Origin: a virus
DNA: 64,000 nucleotides
Strand: one strand, 5' to 3'
Virus record (IMG/VR): IMGVR_UViG_3300032268_001296
Span: 48,198 to 112,197 of that record
Within the stretch, counting starts at the first letter, position 1. Each line of letters starts with the position of its first letter. Positions 34,836 to 44,463 of the stretch are shown piece after piece. Under the pieces are notes generated by a model. That model worked only from the letters and a program-made list of their open reading frames with translations, was not told the origin of the DNA and did not search any database. The translations under genes and the position numbers were made by a program.

Positions 34836-35291
34836 TTATATAGTAATATTGTCAGCTTCTATTCCCCCAAGTTGTAGAGGCTGCGATTGGTATATATTGT
34901 AGTAATGAGAAAGCTTTTCAACCTTCTTATCACTTTCTTCTGCAAGACTTTTATAAACCTTGGATACTTCGTTTTTATTAGTGAATGTAACAGAGCTATT
35001 GCCATCTCTCAAACTTAGAATATCAGAGCCATTGGTGTTGCCAACTAATCCTCTTAAAGCATTACGAGATTGTTTTCTATAGTAGTTTCCCATGTATAAT
35101 TCTTTGTAAATAGCTTGAGACTCAAGATCTAACTCAGCATCAACTCCACTATAAGAAGTATTAATTCTTGCGTTTAATTCCCCGAGATTAGCAAAAAGCC
35201 AAGCCTCAATATAAGATTGATACATATTTCCTGTATCTCCGTCAAACTCTGTTCGAAAAATATTTAATGCCAAATCACTAAGAACACTCAT
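34836..35291 (-). CDS. Head/neck structural protein, 151 aa
   Basis: A 151-residue protein starting MSVLSDLALNIFRTEFDG. It is helical with AWLFANLGELNARI and IYKELYMGNYYRKQSRNALRG. Small helical proteins next to the capsid gene are usually head-completion or adaptor proteins; this rests on position. GTGTAATATATTGT precedes its ATG, with 8 nt after GTGTAA. It ends at a bidirectional terminator. Confidence 0.5.
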   Translation of the reverse strand: MSVLSDLALNIFRTEFDGDTGNMYQSYIEAWLFANLGELNARINTSYSGVDAELDLESQAIYKELYMGNYYRKQSRNALRGLVGNTNGSDILSLRDGNSSVTFTNKNEVSKVYKSLAEESDKKVEKLSHYYNIYQSQPLQLGGIEADNITI

Positions 35292-35299
35292 ACAATATA

Positions 35300-35305
35300 T
35301 TACAC
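35300..35305 (-). promoter_or_regulatory. GTGTAA late-promoter-like motif
   Basis: GTGTAATATATTGT ends at the ATG at 35291. The start codon sits 8 nt after GTGTAA, the same as at 31666 and 12342. Confidence 0.5.
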
Positions 35306-35761
35306 TTAAATATCTCCAAGGATTTTTAATAATTTAGCATGTTTTGGATTGTTTGGATCTGGAACAAAACTATTCACTGGTGATGGCATAATGTTGCGGC
35401 GACTGTTCTTTGTATACGCTTGGAATTCTCTGATTAGATTTTTCTTTAAAGTGGGATATTCATGAAATGGATTAATGCCGATCTTGTTTGCGAGTCTTTG
35501 CAAATCAGTGATAGACATTTCTTTGAGATTCTGCTCAAAAATCTCAAGTTCATTTGTTCCGAATGGACTGATTTGAGATACACCGAGAATAACTTCTAGT
35601 TCTCTCATGTTTTGAACGAATTCTGGAGTATTCACTTGACCGTTGGCTCTCATATGCGAAATTCGTTCAATCAATCCTTGTGGATTGCTAGATCCGTTTG
35701 TTGTTTGAATTTCTGGCTTCAATGCGCCGTTGGTTTCTTCGATTTTCTTTTTTCTAGGCAT
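35306..35761 (-). CDS. Conserved small structural-region protein
   Basis: A 151-residue protein with a Lys-rich start (MPRKKKIEETNGALK) and a SAP-like helix-extended-helix segment MSITDLQRLANKIGINPFHE, which can bind DNA in other proteins. The C-terminus SFVPDPNNPKHAKLLKILG is Pro-rich. It lies just after the capsid gene. A TATAAT lies 5 nt before its ATG. Confidence 0.55.
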   Translation of the reverse strand: MPRKKKIEETNGALKPEIQTTNGSSNPQGLIERISHMRANGQVNTPEFVQNMRELEVILGVSQISPFGTNELEIFEQNLKEMSITDLQRLANKIGINPFHEYPTLKKNLIREFQAYTKNSRRNIMPSPVNSFVPDPNNPKHAKLLKILGDI

Positions 35762-35795
35762 ACTTTATTATATCTTAAAACTCATGTTTTTAAAC

Positions 35796-35830
35796 AAAAA
35801 AGAGCCGCCCCGTTAAGGGCGGCTCTTGGG
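35796..35830 (-). terminator. Intrinsic terminator after capsid gene
   Basis: Arms AGAGCCGCCC and GGGCGGCTCT around a TTAACG-type loop (read on the minus strand), followed by a T-run (A-run on the plus strand). It lies after the major capsid gene, so it limits read-through into 35306-35761. Confidence 0.88.
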
Positions 35831-35844
35831 AGGATTTATCGCTA

Positions 35845-36969
35845 TTAAGCAAGACCAGAAACGATCTTACCAACGAGAGCGCGAGTATCGAGAACCATAC
35901 GACCTTCTTCAAGAGAGCCGAAGTAACCGATCTTGCTCTGACGAACGCTGTATTGATCATCAGCGGTAAGAGAGAACTCAGAACCGTTTTCAGAATCAAC
36001 AGCAACTGCGCGAATAAGAGAATCACGGCTACGATCAAGACCGATGATGATTTCTTCAGCAGTATCATCGAATTGAGCGGAATTGCCACCAGCAGCATTT
36101 GTGAATGCAGTAGTTCCAGCAACTGCGTTAAAGACAGTGTTGAAGCGCTGACCCTTACCAAGCTCATTGATTTCCATGATGGAAACACCGTAGAACTCAG
36201 GAATACCTGCGCTGTTGTAGATAGAGGTTCTCATATCTTCTGGAGCAGGAATATCTGTCTTAGTTCCTTGGGTATTGATTGGATTGTAAGCCATTGCACG
36301 AAGTTCTTGAACAACTTCTGGAGAAACAATGATATCAGTCAAGCCACGACCTTGGCGAGCTTCTGGAGTACCACCAAGCCATGAGGTATTGATTCTCTTG
36401 GCAAGAGTGAAGAGTTCGTTAAGATCCGCAAGCAAGAAGCGACCATTAGTATTTGCACGCTGAACGTGCTTCTTACCATTGGTTTGTGCGTTAGCAAGTG
36501 AACCTAAAAGAAGGTTAGCGGAAGTCTTCTCTTGCTTGAAGAGAATTTCTTGTGCAAGACGAGTAAATGTCTTGCTGATAACATCCATACGGCTCTTAGC
36601 AGCATAGCGCTTGTCGAAGCTCAATGCAGAATCAAGAGTATAGGTGTGGATCTTCATTTCAGAAACAGTTGGTAAAACTTGGTTCTGAGGAAGGCCACCA
36701 GCTGCGCTTTGGCTATATACTGTAATATAGTCTTCAGCAGCTACGTCGTAGTATAAATCGAGCGGAATGCTTGGGCTGTCATCAGCATTGAATTGAAGTG
36801 GAGTGAACAAGTTGCTCAAGGTAGGAGCATTGTTGATAACTTCAGCTAAAACTGGACCGATGAATTCAGCAAGAGCAACTTGAGCTTCAACCGCAACACT
36901 GCGATTTTTTGAAGCCATAGCCTTGATTAGTTCGATTTGTTCAGGAGTTCTTTTTAAAGTAATTTTCAT
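35845..36969 (-). CDS. Major capsid protein
   Basis: A 374-residue HK97-fold capsid subunit. Seen are an N-terminal helix with EQIELIKAMASKNRSVAVE, the E-loop-like IPLDLYYDVAAEDYITVYS, the spine region (AKSRMDVISKTFTRLAQEIL) and LTDIIVSPEVVQELRAMAYN, typical of the A-domain. It lies next to the protease-scaffold and portal genes in standard order. No obvious cleavage site was identified. A strong terminator follows, fitting high expression. Confidence 0.88.
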   Translation of the reverse strand: MKITLKRTPEQIELIKAMASKNRSVAVEAQVALAEFIGPVLAEVINNAPTLSNLFTPLQFNADDSPSIPLDLYYDVAAEDYITVYSQSAAGGLPQNQVLPTVSEMKIHTYTLDSALSFDKRYAAKSRMDVISKTFTRLAQEILFKQEKTSANLLLGSLANAQTNGKKHVQRANTNGRFLLADLNELFTLAKRINTSWLGGTPEARQGRGLTDIIVSPEVVQELRAMAYNPINTQGTKTDIPAPEDMRTSIYNSAGIPEFYGVSIMEINELGKGQRFNTVFNAVAGTTAFTNAAGGNSAQFDDTAEEIIIGLDRSRDSLIRAVAVDSENGSEFSLTADDQYSVRQSKIGYFGSLEEGRMVLDTRALVGKIVSGLA

Positions 36970-36991
36970 ATTTAAATTTTTCTAGGTTAAA

Positions 36992-37645
36992 TTAGAGACC
37001 AAGACCAACGATAGCGTAGCTTCCTGTAAGTGGATCAGAAAGGTTAGCGGTTGAAGTGCTTGCAGCGCGTGAACCAGTAGCGATAACAAGAGCAACTCTT
37101 GTTGGATCGGTAATAGCGCAACCAGTAAGCTTTCCGCTAACACCAGATGGAAGCTTAAGACCTCCACCAACACCGATTTGACCAGCGCCAGTTCCGATAG
37201 CTCCAGCAAATGCGGAAGCAGCAAGAGTGAAGACACCGCGAGTTGCAACTGGAACAGCTTGACCTGGAAGCATGCACATAAGCTCTTCAGCTTTTTGTGG
37301 GTAGTAAAGAAGCTTCTCGCCGTTTTCGTCAAGCTTTGCAGTTTGGCAAAGAGTCATACCAACAAGCGCATCACCAGAAGTAGCTGGCTTAAGGCTTAAG
37401 GTAACTCTTGGGTATTGGTTTCTTCCAACATGTGGATAATCAGTCTTGCCAAGATATGATGAATAAGCATCATCATAGGTAATTGTATCAAGGTTTAAGT
37501 TGCCGCTTTCAATGGTAACGAAAACGCCAGCGTCTCCGTTGCCAGTAACGTTAGTATATTCATTAACGTATCCAGTTCCAAGAGCGAACATGTTGATAAC
37601 GTCAGTTTCGTTATATTGTCTGAATGGTAATGTTCTAAGTGCCAT
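36992..37645 (-). CDS. Capsid decoration or minor head protein
   Basis: A 217-residue Gly/Thr/Ala-rich protein upstream of the capsid gene. It contains RNQYPRVTLSLKPATSGDALV and a C-terminal Gly-rich region (FAGAIGTGAGQIGVGGGLKL). This position and composition fit a capsid decoration or cement protein. No family was recognised. It lies 22 nt before the major capsid gene. Confidence 0.55.
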   Translation of the reverse strand: MALRTLPFRQYNETDVINMFALGTGYVNEYTNVTGNGDAGVFVTIESGNLNLDTITYDDAYSSYLGKTDYPHVGRNQYPRVTLSLKPATSGDALVGMTLCQTAKLDENGEKLLYYPQKAEELMCMLPGQAVPVATRGVFTLAASAFAGAIGTGAGQIGVGGGLKLPSGVSGKLTGCAITDPTRVALVIATGSRAASTSTANLSDPLTGSYAIVGLGL

Positions 37646-37665
37646 ATAATTAGTTTTTTAGATTT

Positions 37666-39228
37666 TTAGGAAATAGTAATGTTGTTGCGAGAAAATGCAC
37701 TTGCAAACTTTTCGCGTAAAGATTTATTTTCTTTTGAAGATTCTTCATTAGAGTTTGGGAGAGCGCTTTCTGAAGCTTGAGCCTTTTCCAAGGCTTCTTC
37801 AGCAAGTTCTTTATCAGTTTTTACTTCAGAAGCTGTCGAAACAGAAGCGAGCTTTTTAGCAACTTCAGCATCGATTCTTTCTTGAATGTCTTTTTCATAA
37901 GAAGCTCTAACTTCTTTATTCTTGTGCTTCCACATGATAGAAAGCTTTTCTTGGTAAGAAGCAAAAGCTTCTTCCGAAGAATCAAGAGACTTGAGATCAT
38001 CAACAAGAACCTTGCGGTCTTCGTCATCAAGATCATAGCTGTTGTCGATAGCTTCCATTCTTGCGTTGAAACGAGCAACTGCCTCTTCTTGCTTTTTGAA
38101 ATTTTCGAATTCGGAAATTCTCTGAGATGCTTCGCCAATTTGAGCTTGAAGCTTTTCTACAGAAGCTTTAAGTTCTTCACGCTCTTTGATTGCTGCGGCA
38201 GCTTCTTCTTCTGCTTTTGTAAGAGAAGCACGATATTCTACATCTTTTTGTTTAATAGCTTCAGCAAATGTGTTAGTCATATTTGCCACAGCTTCTTCTG
38301 AGAATTTCTTCTCAACAAGAAGATCTTTAAGTTCGGAAAGGACTTTTTCAATATCCATAATAGTTTCTTTTTTGTTTTTTACATTAGCTAAATCTATTTG
38401 GGAAATAGACGATTCAGTTTTTTTAAATAAATCTTTCTTTTTTATATCGAAATATAATTTTTTATCTCTTTTATCTTTTATTTCAACCATAGAAGAAGAT
38501 TCATTATCTGAATATAAACCTTTTACATCTGCGGCTGGATTAGTTGTGAAGCCAATTCCCAAAGGATAAATTTCTCCTTTAAGCAAACGATAGATGTTTG
38601 TGCCATCGTCTAATTTTCCAGATCCACCATAAGCCTTAAGTCTTTTTCTCATTTCTTCAAACTGCTTTGGATTTTTTATTATCTCAGCATCTTTTAAATC
38701 AGAACTTCCAACAGCAATAACGAAATCGCTGAAACCAACTTCCCAACTTGTTGAAATAGATTGATACATAGTATCTTCAGGATCTACTGAGCGCTCAATT
38801 AATTTTGCAAACTCTTTGTTTGCGTATTTGTATACAACTGCTCCTAATGAGATATTGTATGGATCGTTTTTATTAATAGCTTCCTCGATATCTATCATCG
38901 AGTTGGTTCCATATTCACTAAATCCAGCGCTAACAATATGCCCAACTACTTTAGACTTATCGTGTTCTATGTTTGTTGGTTTATGTAAGAAATTTTTAAT
39001 TACTCTTGCTGCTGTAGCGGAATCCATGCCGTCGTCATTCTTATTAAACTTATTAATAACTGCGGCATTGAAAGCGGTTCCAAGAATATCTATATTTTCA
39101 GAAAAATCGATATCTTTTGGAAGCAATGGTTTTAAATTTTCTAAAGAAGCTTTTGAAATAAAAGACTCATCTCCCTTGACACAAGAAAGAATTGACGATT
39201 CAAATTTCGTGGTGTATTTATGCTTCAT
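37666..39228 (-). CDS. Prohead protease-scaffold fusion
   Basis: A 520-residue protein. The N-terminal 240 residues look like a phage prohead serine protease, with IEHDKSKVVGHIVSAGFSEY (candidate catalytic His), DTMYQSISTSWEVGFSDFVIA (candidate Ser) and YPLGIGFTTNPAADVKGLY. From about residue 280 to 480 the sequence is a long coiled coil with Glu/Lys/Ala, resembling a scaffold core. Fused protease-scaffold genes are known; the scaffold would be cleaved during maturation. Catalytic residues are read from motif layout. Confidence 0.8.
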   Translation of the reverse strand: MKHKYTTKFESSILSCVKGDESFISKASLENLKPLLPKDIDFSENIDILGTAFNAAVINKFNKNDDGMDSATAARVIKNFLHKPTNIEHDKSKVVGHIVSAGFSEYGTNSMIDIEEAINKNDPYNISLGAVVYKYANKEFAKLIERSVDPEDTMYQSISTSWEVGFSDFVIAVGSSDLKDAEIIKNPKQFEEMRKRLKAYGGSGKLDDGTNIYRLLKGEIYPLGIGFTTNPAADVKGLYSDNESSSMVEIKDKRDKKLYFDIKKKDLFKKTESSISQIDLANVKNKKETIMDIEKVLSELKDLLVEKKFSEEAVANMTNTFAEAIKQKDVEYRASLTKAEEEAAAAIKEREELKASVEKLQAQIGEASQRISEFENFKKQEEAVARFNARMEAIDNSYDLDDEDRKVLVDDLKSLDSSEEAFASYQEKLSIMWKHKNKEVRASYEKDIQERIDAEVAKKLASVSTASEVKTDKELAEEALEKAQASESALPNSNEESSKENKSLREKFASAFSRNNITIS

Positions 39229-39240
39229 ATTTAAAAATCA

Positions 39241-39633
39241 TTAGTCTTCTTCTTCCATTTCTTCCTCTTCTTTTGTTTCTTTATTCTCATGAGAAGCTGG
39301 ATCTGATGGTTTATCCATCTTTTTAAGAATAGCTTTTTGAAGAGCTGGTGGAAGTTTTTTCTGTGCTGGAGTCAATTCCCCAGAATCACTTTCTTCCATA
39401 AGTGTAGCTTGCATTTTATCAAATTGAAGCATACAAGCTTTTGTTGTTGATTCATCGTCCATATCAGTTGTATCAACAAGAGCTTTATCATCTGAAGCGC
39501 ATGCACTCATGAATGATTTGTATACAGCGGCTTTTTTATCTGCCATCTTAGCAAGAGATACTTGAACCTCTCCGTTTTTAATTTCCACTGTTTTTTCAAG
39601 TGGCACTTTAATATCTTCTGGATTAATTTTCAT
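39241..39633 (-). CDS. Acidic head-assembly protein, 130 aa
   Basis: A 130-residue protein with an acidic C-terminus (KEEEEMEEED). It contains LTPAQKKLPPALQKAILKKM, a motif widespread in phage head or scaffold-associated proteins. It lies between portal and protease-scaffold and overlaps the portal gene by 11 nt. A scaffold or assembly-aid role is inferred from position. Confidence 0.55.
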   Translation of the reverse strand: MKINPEDIKVPLEKTVEIKNGEVQVSLAKMADKKAAVYKSFMSACASDDKALVDTTDMDDESTTKACMLQFDKMQATLMEESDSGELTPAQKKLPPALQKAILKKMDKPSDPASHENKETKEEEEMEEED

Positions 39634-41626
39634 TTATTTTTTGAGAGTGATAGAGTAAAGCAGCTGAATAATCATCTTCTATTTGATGCTCAGAAGCTAT
39701 TTCTAGAACTTCTGGCATTGTTGATAAAGAGGCTATCTCGTCAAAGTTGTTTACACAAGAAGATGCGGTAGCTTCCCAACAATTTAATTCTTTAGAAACT
39801 GCTATTGAATGAGATAGCTGTTCGAGCATTTCGTGCTGTTGATTATTTAACTTTTTCAACTTTAACTTATTCTTTAGTTCTTTTTCCATGTTAGCTTTAA
39901 CAGCTTCGATATTCTTGATTACTGCTTGAATATTTTTTATAGAAAAATTGGCTTTTGTAATTGGTATGCCAGTTGTTCCCTCTGGTCTTCCTGCAACTTT
40001 ATTTGTTTGATTAACTGTTGATTTGTCAGTATTTGGATCTGTCGGAGGCGAAATAAGAGGAACGCCACCAACAATTGGATTATAATATCCGTCCTCTCTT
40101 TCTTTAACAAATCCCTCTTGAGCTGGAGCGATATCTTCCGCCTTTGGAAACTGTCCAGTATGAAACATTTCCATTCCTTGCTGTGGAGTAATGATTCCAA
40201 GCTCCATAAGGCGTGTAGAAACGCGCATAAGCTGAGTTTGATCTCTGATATCAATATCTCTGAAGTGAGCCGTAGGATAGTTTTTTAAGCCCATGTCCTT
40301 AGCTATTCTGCGAATCTCAGGTTGTAAGAAATCATTTAAGAATGCGTTTCTTGCTTCTTTTAATCTATCGATGAAAATTTGAGCTTTTACTTCTGTAGCG
40401 CTGTACTTTTCTTCACCGATAACAATGTTCTGAAGACCTTGTTTAATATCTTCATTCAAAACTTTGTATTTATCTGGACCAAGAACATTATTTAACTCTG
40501 GAATAACGAATTGAGCCTTAGTTGTATAATCAGAAATTAATACTCGGCCAACACTTTCGTTTTTGAATAATGTCTGCATCGCCATCAAGTTATTTTGATT
40601 GATACCTCCCTTATCAGGCTCAGCTCCCATGGTAATTAAGAGAATAACGTTTTCAACAGTTCTTGTGATGGCTTGATCCATCTTCTTTAACTCCATCTTA
40701 GCATTGATATCCTCTAGCACAGGATATCCAAATGGAACAGCAAATGGCTCGTAATCCTGCTTCTTATAAAAAGAGTATGTTAACTTTTTAGGATCAAGCT
40801 CAATTTTTAAACCATCTTGATAATACGCTCCTTTTTTGATGTCTTTTTTAACATCTGCTGGAAGACCATTCAAAATATCTTCATCTTCTTGTGTGATTGG
40901 ATTTTGAAGTCTAGCTAATTCATATTCAGATAGAATTTTTTCATACGCTCCAGTATTAAAGGTAGATCCTCTTTTTGCAACAACATCAAACGGATTTAAC
41001 AGAATATACTTTACGGGAATCTTATTTACCAGCGCAGGTAGATCTCCAATCTGTCGAGTGATCTTTGTAAAATCATCAATTTGGAATTTGCCATCAATTC
41101 TGTATAAGAAAATATTACCGCTTCTATAGTATTCGCGGAAGTATTGGTCTTTTAAATTCCATAGTTTAATTTTCTTAAACCATTCAGTAAAAAAGTCTTT
41201 GCTTTTTTGAGATCCTCCTTCAAAATAAATCTCTGTGTTCGCAAACTCAGCCATAATGTCAATAGCATTTCTAAATATAGCTATATTAGCATATGCTTTT
41301 TGACAAAGCTCGATTGCTTCGCGCACATTAACTCCATCCATCGCATAGCTGTAGGGAAGTAGTCCATTTCTTATGCTACTGAATCTATCAATCGTTCTAT
41401 TAATCGCTGATCTATTGATTCTGCTGCTGCTTTTTTCTGTGTTTGCTGATCTTGCATAAGAAGCTTTAGATACTCCCATAGAAGCACTGGAAACATAAAA
41501 CGGTTCTCCACATAATTCAGGCTCGTATTGAGGTTGAGCATTAAAATTCGGCAAGTTATTTTTTGACTGGCTTAAATTATCCCAATACTGAGATTTTTTA
41601 TTGTATTTGCGCTTTGGCTGTTGCAT
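39623..41626 (-). CDS. Portal protein
   Basis: A 667-residue portal protein of the dodecameric head-tail connector. The N-terminal region has LPYSYAMDGVNVREAIELC and FANTEIYFEGG; the wing and clip regions follow, and EDINAKMELKKMDQAITRTV with KVLNEDIKQGLQNIVIGEEK is a portal stem-like helix. Large size and the place between terminase and protease support the call. The ATG is preceded by GTGTAAAATATATA, 9 nt after GTGTAA. Confidence 0.85.
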   Translation of the reverse strand: MQQPKRKYNKKSQYWDNLSQSKNNLPNFNAQPQYEPELCGEPFYVSSASMGVSKASYARSANTEKSSSRINRSAINRTIDRFSSIRNGLLPYSYAMDGVNVREAIELCQKAYANIAIFRNAIDIMAEFANTEIYFEGGSQKSKDFFTEWFKKIKLWNLKDQYFREYYRSGNIFLYRIDGKFQIDDFTKITRQIGDLPALVNKIPVKYILLNPFDVVAKRGSTFNTGAYEKILSEYELARLQNPITQEDEDILNGLPADVKKDIKKGAYYQDGLKIELDPKKLTYSFYKKQDYEPFAVPFGYPVLEDINAKMELKKMDQAITRTVENVILLITMGAEPDKGGINQNNLMAMQTLFKNESVGRVLISDYTTKAQFVIPELNNVLGPDKYKVLNEDIKQGLQNIVIGEEKYSATEVKAQIFIDRLKEARNAFLNDFLQPEIRRIAKDMGLKNYPTAHFRDIDIRDQTQLMRVSTRLMELGIITPQQGMEMFHTGQFPKAEDIAPAQEGFVKEREDGYYNPIVGGVPLISPPTDPNTDKSTVNQTNKVAGRPEGTTGIPITKANFSIKNIQAVIKNIEAVKANMEKELKNKLKLKKLNNQQHEMLEQLSHSIAVSKELNCWEATASSCVNNFDEIASLSTMPEVLEIASEHQIEDDYSAALLYHSQKINEN

Positions 41627-41635
41627 TTATATATT

Positions 41636-41641
41636 TTACAC
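41636..41641 (-). promoter_or_regulatory. GTGTAA late-promoter-like motif of portal
   Basis: GTGTAAAATATATAA, with the portal ATG 9 nt after GTGTAA. It starts transcription of the portal, protease and capsid genes if functional. Confidence 0.45.
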
Positions 41642-41668
41642 CAAAAGTTTAAAAGTTAACTTTAAAAG

Positions 41669-43528
41669 TTAATTAATAAACATTGGAGTGAATGTTGCTT
41701 GAGTGTTTTCAACTGGAGACGCCATCATGTCATAGTATAAATTCATCATCCAATTTCCTAGAACCAATGTAGAGTAAGAGTCTTTTCTTGCTTTGTCAGC
41801 TCCTCTTTGTTTTTTAAGGTTTGCTGGTAAATCAAAACTTTGAGTACCTTGGCTTGAGCTGGTTACTTGAATTAAAGCACATTGAACTTTAATCATGTCA
41901 ACGTTATCTTTTAAATGCTCAATAAAATCAATCATTTTTGCACCCGACTCTTTCTCGCCTTCTATTCTAGAGTATTTTAAATCTGCAATTGGAATATTGG
42001 CGGATTTTTGTTTGGAGAAATCATCATTCATAGCCATGCTCGCAAACCATATTTTTTTATGATCAAATGCCGATTGTAAAAGCTCGTTTGCATATCTAAT
42101 CCAGAAAGAGCTTGGTTTTCTTAAGAATACTATTCTTCTGCTTTCTAAATTGTATTGATTTCTAGCATCTCGCAAAGCTTTATCATATTCTTGGGTGTTG
42201 TCTAAATCAGCGTCGAAACAATCTAGTTTAAAATTATTCTTTTTGAATAACTCGCTTTCGTTGCAGGAATTCAAAAATTGAACTCCACCGTTATAGTCTC
42301 CAACAACAGCAACAACGTTGAAGTGTTTCATTAAGTAATAAAAATACTCAATGTGCCTTTTTAGATTCGTTCCAGAAAGCGCGTAGGAATGCACTACAAC
42401 GCCTGTTCTTTGATCTGGGATAAGTTTGATGACTTGCATCGAGAAATCGTCTGAGCCATCGCTCTCGGACCAAGAAGGGTCGAAAGAAACAATATACTTG
42501 GCTTTTGGATCTCCTATAACTTCGACACACTGCCCTTCTCCGTCGATTATAGTGCATTGTGACATCTTACTAACCTTGAAGTATCCCGAACTATCATCAG
42601 TGAATACAGAGCCGAATTCTCGCTCAAATTGAGCAACGCTCATTGTTGCTTTAGATTGGTCCAAAAGGTTTGCATCATAAAGCTGTTCAGGAGCGCAATC
42701 ATAACTCAAATGCATAATTACTCGATGAGCTTTATCCTTTTGGTCTGGATTCATTATCAGATTTTCATACTGCAAATAAAGCTTATATAAATATTCAAAT
42801 CTATAACTTGCAGATGAAAGTCCAATGATTTTGTTATGAGGCCAAATATGACGCTCAGATTCTTCCATTTTGCCTTCTTTTATAAGCTTGGTTTCCAAGT
42901 CGTAAACTTGTTGTCTTTCAGTTGGATTTTCTACAACAGCCAAGAACGGCAAAATAACTTCATTTAGAATTTTTTCTGGCATCAAAAGAAGCTCGTCAAT
43001 AATCATTCTTTGGAATCTGAAACCACGAAGCTTTTCTCCATCGCCTAATGGCAGAGCTGTAATTTTACTTCTGCCAATTTCCATGACCCATTCATCATTG
43101 CTTTTAGATATTCTGGTAATACATTGAGATAGTAGAGAGGCTTTCGGACTCTTAGCGATATCTTCAATCTTTCTAAAAATCATCTTAGACTGTCTGAACG
43201 ACTTACTAATAATCCCGATATGAACACCTTGATTAAATATCGCATCTAAAATAGCAAATACAGCTGTGGAGAATGACTTTGAAAGACCTCGACTCCAAAT
43301 ACCCAAAAAGTAATCTGTTTCCATCATCGCTTTAATTGCCATGTGCTGGAATGGAAATAGACTTACCCCAGTAATTAATTCTGAAGAAAAAGATGGATTT
43401 TCTCGCAAGAACTTATACAAAAGAACCTTTGCTTTTTTTTCATCAATGAATCCTTTACAATCAATGATTTCTTGATTTATATTCTTGAATTTTTTATTTA
43501 ATTTTTGCGATCCTTCGTGCCAACTCAT
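41669..43528 (-). CDS. terL: Terminase large subunit
   Basis: A 619-residue packaging motor. The ATPase Walker A is WSRGLSKSF (near residue 82), Walker B is MIIDELLLM (near residue 170), and a coupling SSASYRFEYLY follows. The RNaseH-like nuclease has SFDPSWSESDGS and VVAVVGDYNGGVQFL, and a later LKYSRIEGEKESGAKMIDF region. Length is in the range of large-phage TerL. It uses a standard AAAGGAA ribosome site and overlaps the ERCC4-type nuclease gene by 4 nt. Confidence 0.93.
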   Translation of the reverse strand: MSWHEGSQKLNKKFKNINQEIIDCKGFIDEKKAKVLLYKFLRENPSFSSELITGVSLFPFQHMAIKAMMETDYFLGIWSRGLSKSFSTAVFAILDAIFNQGVHIGIISKSFRQSKMIFRKIEDIAKSPKASLLSQCITRISKSNDEWVMEIGRSKITALPLGDGEKLRGFRFQRMIIDELLLMPEKILNEVILPFLAVVENPTERQQVYDLETKLIKEGKMEESERHIWPHNKIIGLSSASYRFEYLYKLYLQYENLIMNPDQKDKAHRVIMHLSYDCAPEQLYDANLLDQSKATMSVAQFEREFGSVFTDDSSGYFKVSKMSQCTIIDGEGQCVEVIGDPKAKYIVSFDPSWSESDGSDDFSMQVIKLIPDQRTGVVVHSYALSGTNLKRHIEYFYYLMKHFNVVAVVGDYNGGVQFLNSCNESELFKKNNFKLDCFDADLDNTQEYDKALRDARNQYNLESRRIVFLRKPSSFWIRYANELLQSAFDHKKIWFASMAMNDDFSKQKSANIPIADLKYSRIEGEKESGAKMIDFIEHLKDNVDMIKVQCALIQVTSSSQGTQSFDLPANLKKQRGADKARKDSYSTLVLGNWMMNLYYDMMASPVENTQATFTPMFIN

Positions 43529-44463
43529 TTTAAATTCCTTTCGTAATAGTTCATTGCTCCTGTATCTAAGAAATATTGTATGTCAGTATTCCATAACTTT
43601 TTTCCATTAACTAATAACTTAGGAATTAGAATCTGACTATTGCTTCTATTTCCGCTAAAAACAAACTGGCAGCAATCTCTGTACTCAGACTGAATTTCTC
43701 TCATGTTATGAAATGCATAATCAAGATTATATCTCTTGGGAGAGTAGAGGTTTCTTTCTGCCATTTTGTAAAGATTACTTTCTGTCACAACAAAAAGATA
43801 ACATCCAAGATCTCTGCATCTCTGTAACTCTCTTCTAAATCTTTTATACTCAACGGTCATTGTTGAGCAAAAATCAGCAAATGACTTTCTATCTACATAA
43901 GTATAATTATAATCTTCGCCGCCAACTGCATAATCTCCAACATCAAGTTTTAGCTTTTCTGAATTTTTAAATTCTAAAGGTTGCTGCTCTCTAGTATCTA
44001 TATAAATCTTGATATTGCGAAAATCAGAGTGAAATGATTTCGGCAAATTTGCATTAAACATAGGTTCAATGTCACAAGCTTTACAAGCATTTGAATAGCT
44101 TCCAAAAAACTTCTTATATAGCTGTATAGTAGGTAAACTGGAAGTGAAAAGTTCAATAGTATTCGGGCCATATTTTAATTCTTTCTTTTTTATTCTGTTT
44201 TTCAAGCAAGAAATTATATACGGTTGGACTTCGTTAGCTGGAGCAGACTCGCACCATTCTATTAACTGCTTATAATTTGAGAAATCTTTCTCAAAATAAT
44301 CTTCATAGTTTTTAAATTGCAATAAGTCTCCAGAAAGCTTATTTCTTCTTGCAAAATGTTTTACATAGTAATCTCCTAAGATCATACCATGCTTTTTAAT
44401 ATGAGCATGTAAGCTTTTTAGTGAGCCAAAAGACTCTTCGCATTCTTTACAATCAAATGACAT
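43525..44463 (-). CDS. Zinc-finger ERCC4-type nuclease
   Basis: A 312-residue protein. An N-terminal C2H2 zinc finger (CKECEESFGSLKSLHAHIKKHG pattern, Cys4-Cys7-His20-His24) precedes a middle region, and the C-terminal domain carries the XPF/ERCC4 nuclease signature: IYIDTREQQPLEF, LDVGDYAVGG and YVDRKSFADFCS. This motif is used for cutting branched or flap DNA. It lies between TerL and a small terminase-like gene with 4 and 11-nt overlaps, so a role in resolving DNA before or during packaging is inferred. Confidence 0.8.
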   Translation of the reverse strand: MSFDCKECEESFGSLKSLHAHIKKHGMILGDYYVKHFARRNKLSGDLLQFKNYEDYFEKDFSNYKQLIEWCESAPANEVQPYIISCLKNRIKKKELKYGPNTIELFTSSLPTIQLYKKFFGSYSNACKACDIEPMFNANLPKSFHSDFRNIKIYIDTREQQPLEFKNSEKLKLDVGDYAVGGEDYNYTYVDRKSFADFCSTMTVEYKRFRRELQRCRDLGCYLFVVTESNLYKMAERNLYSPKRYNLDYAFHNMREIQSEYRDCCQFVFSGNRSNSQILIPKLLVNGKKLWNTDIQYFLDTGAMNYYERNLK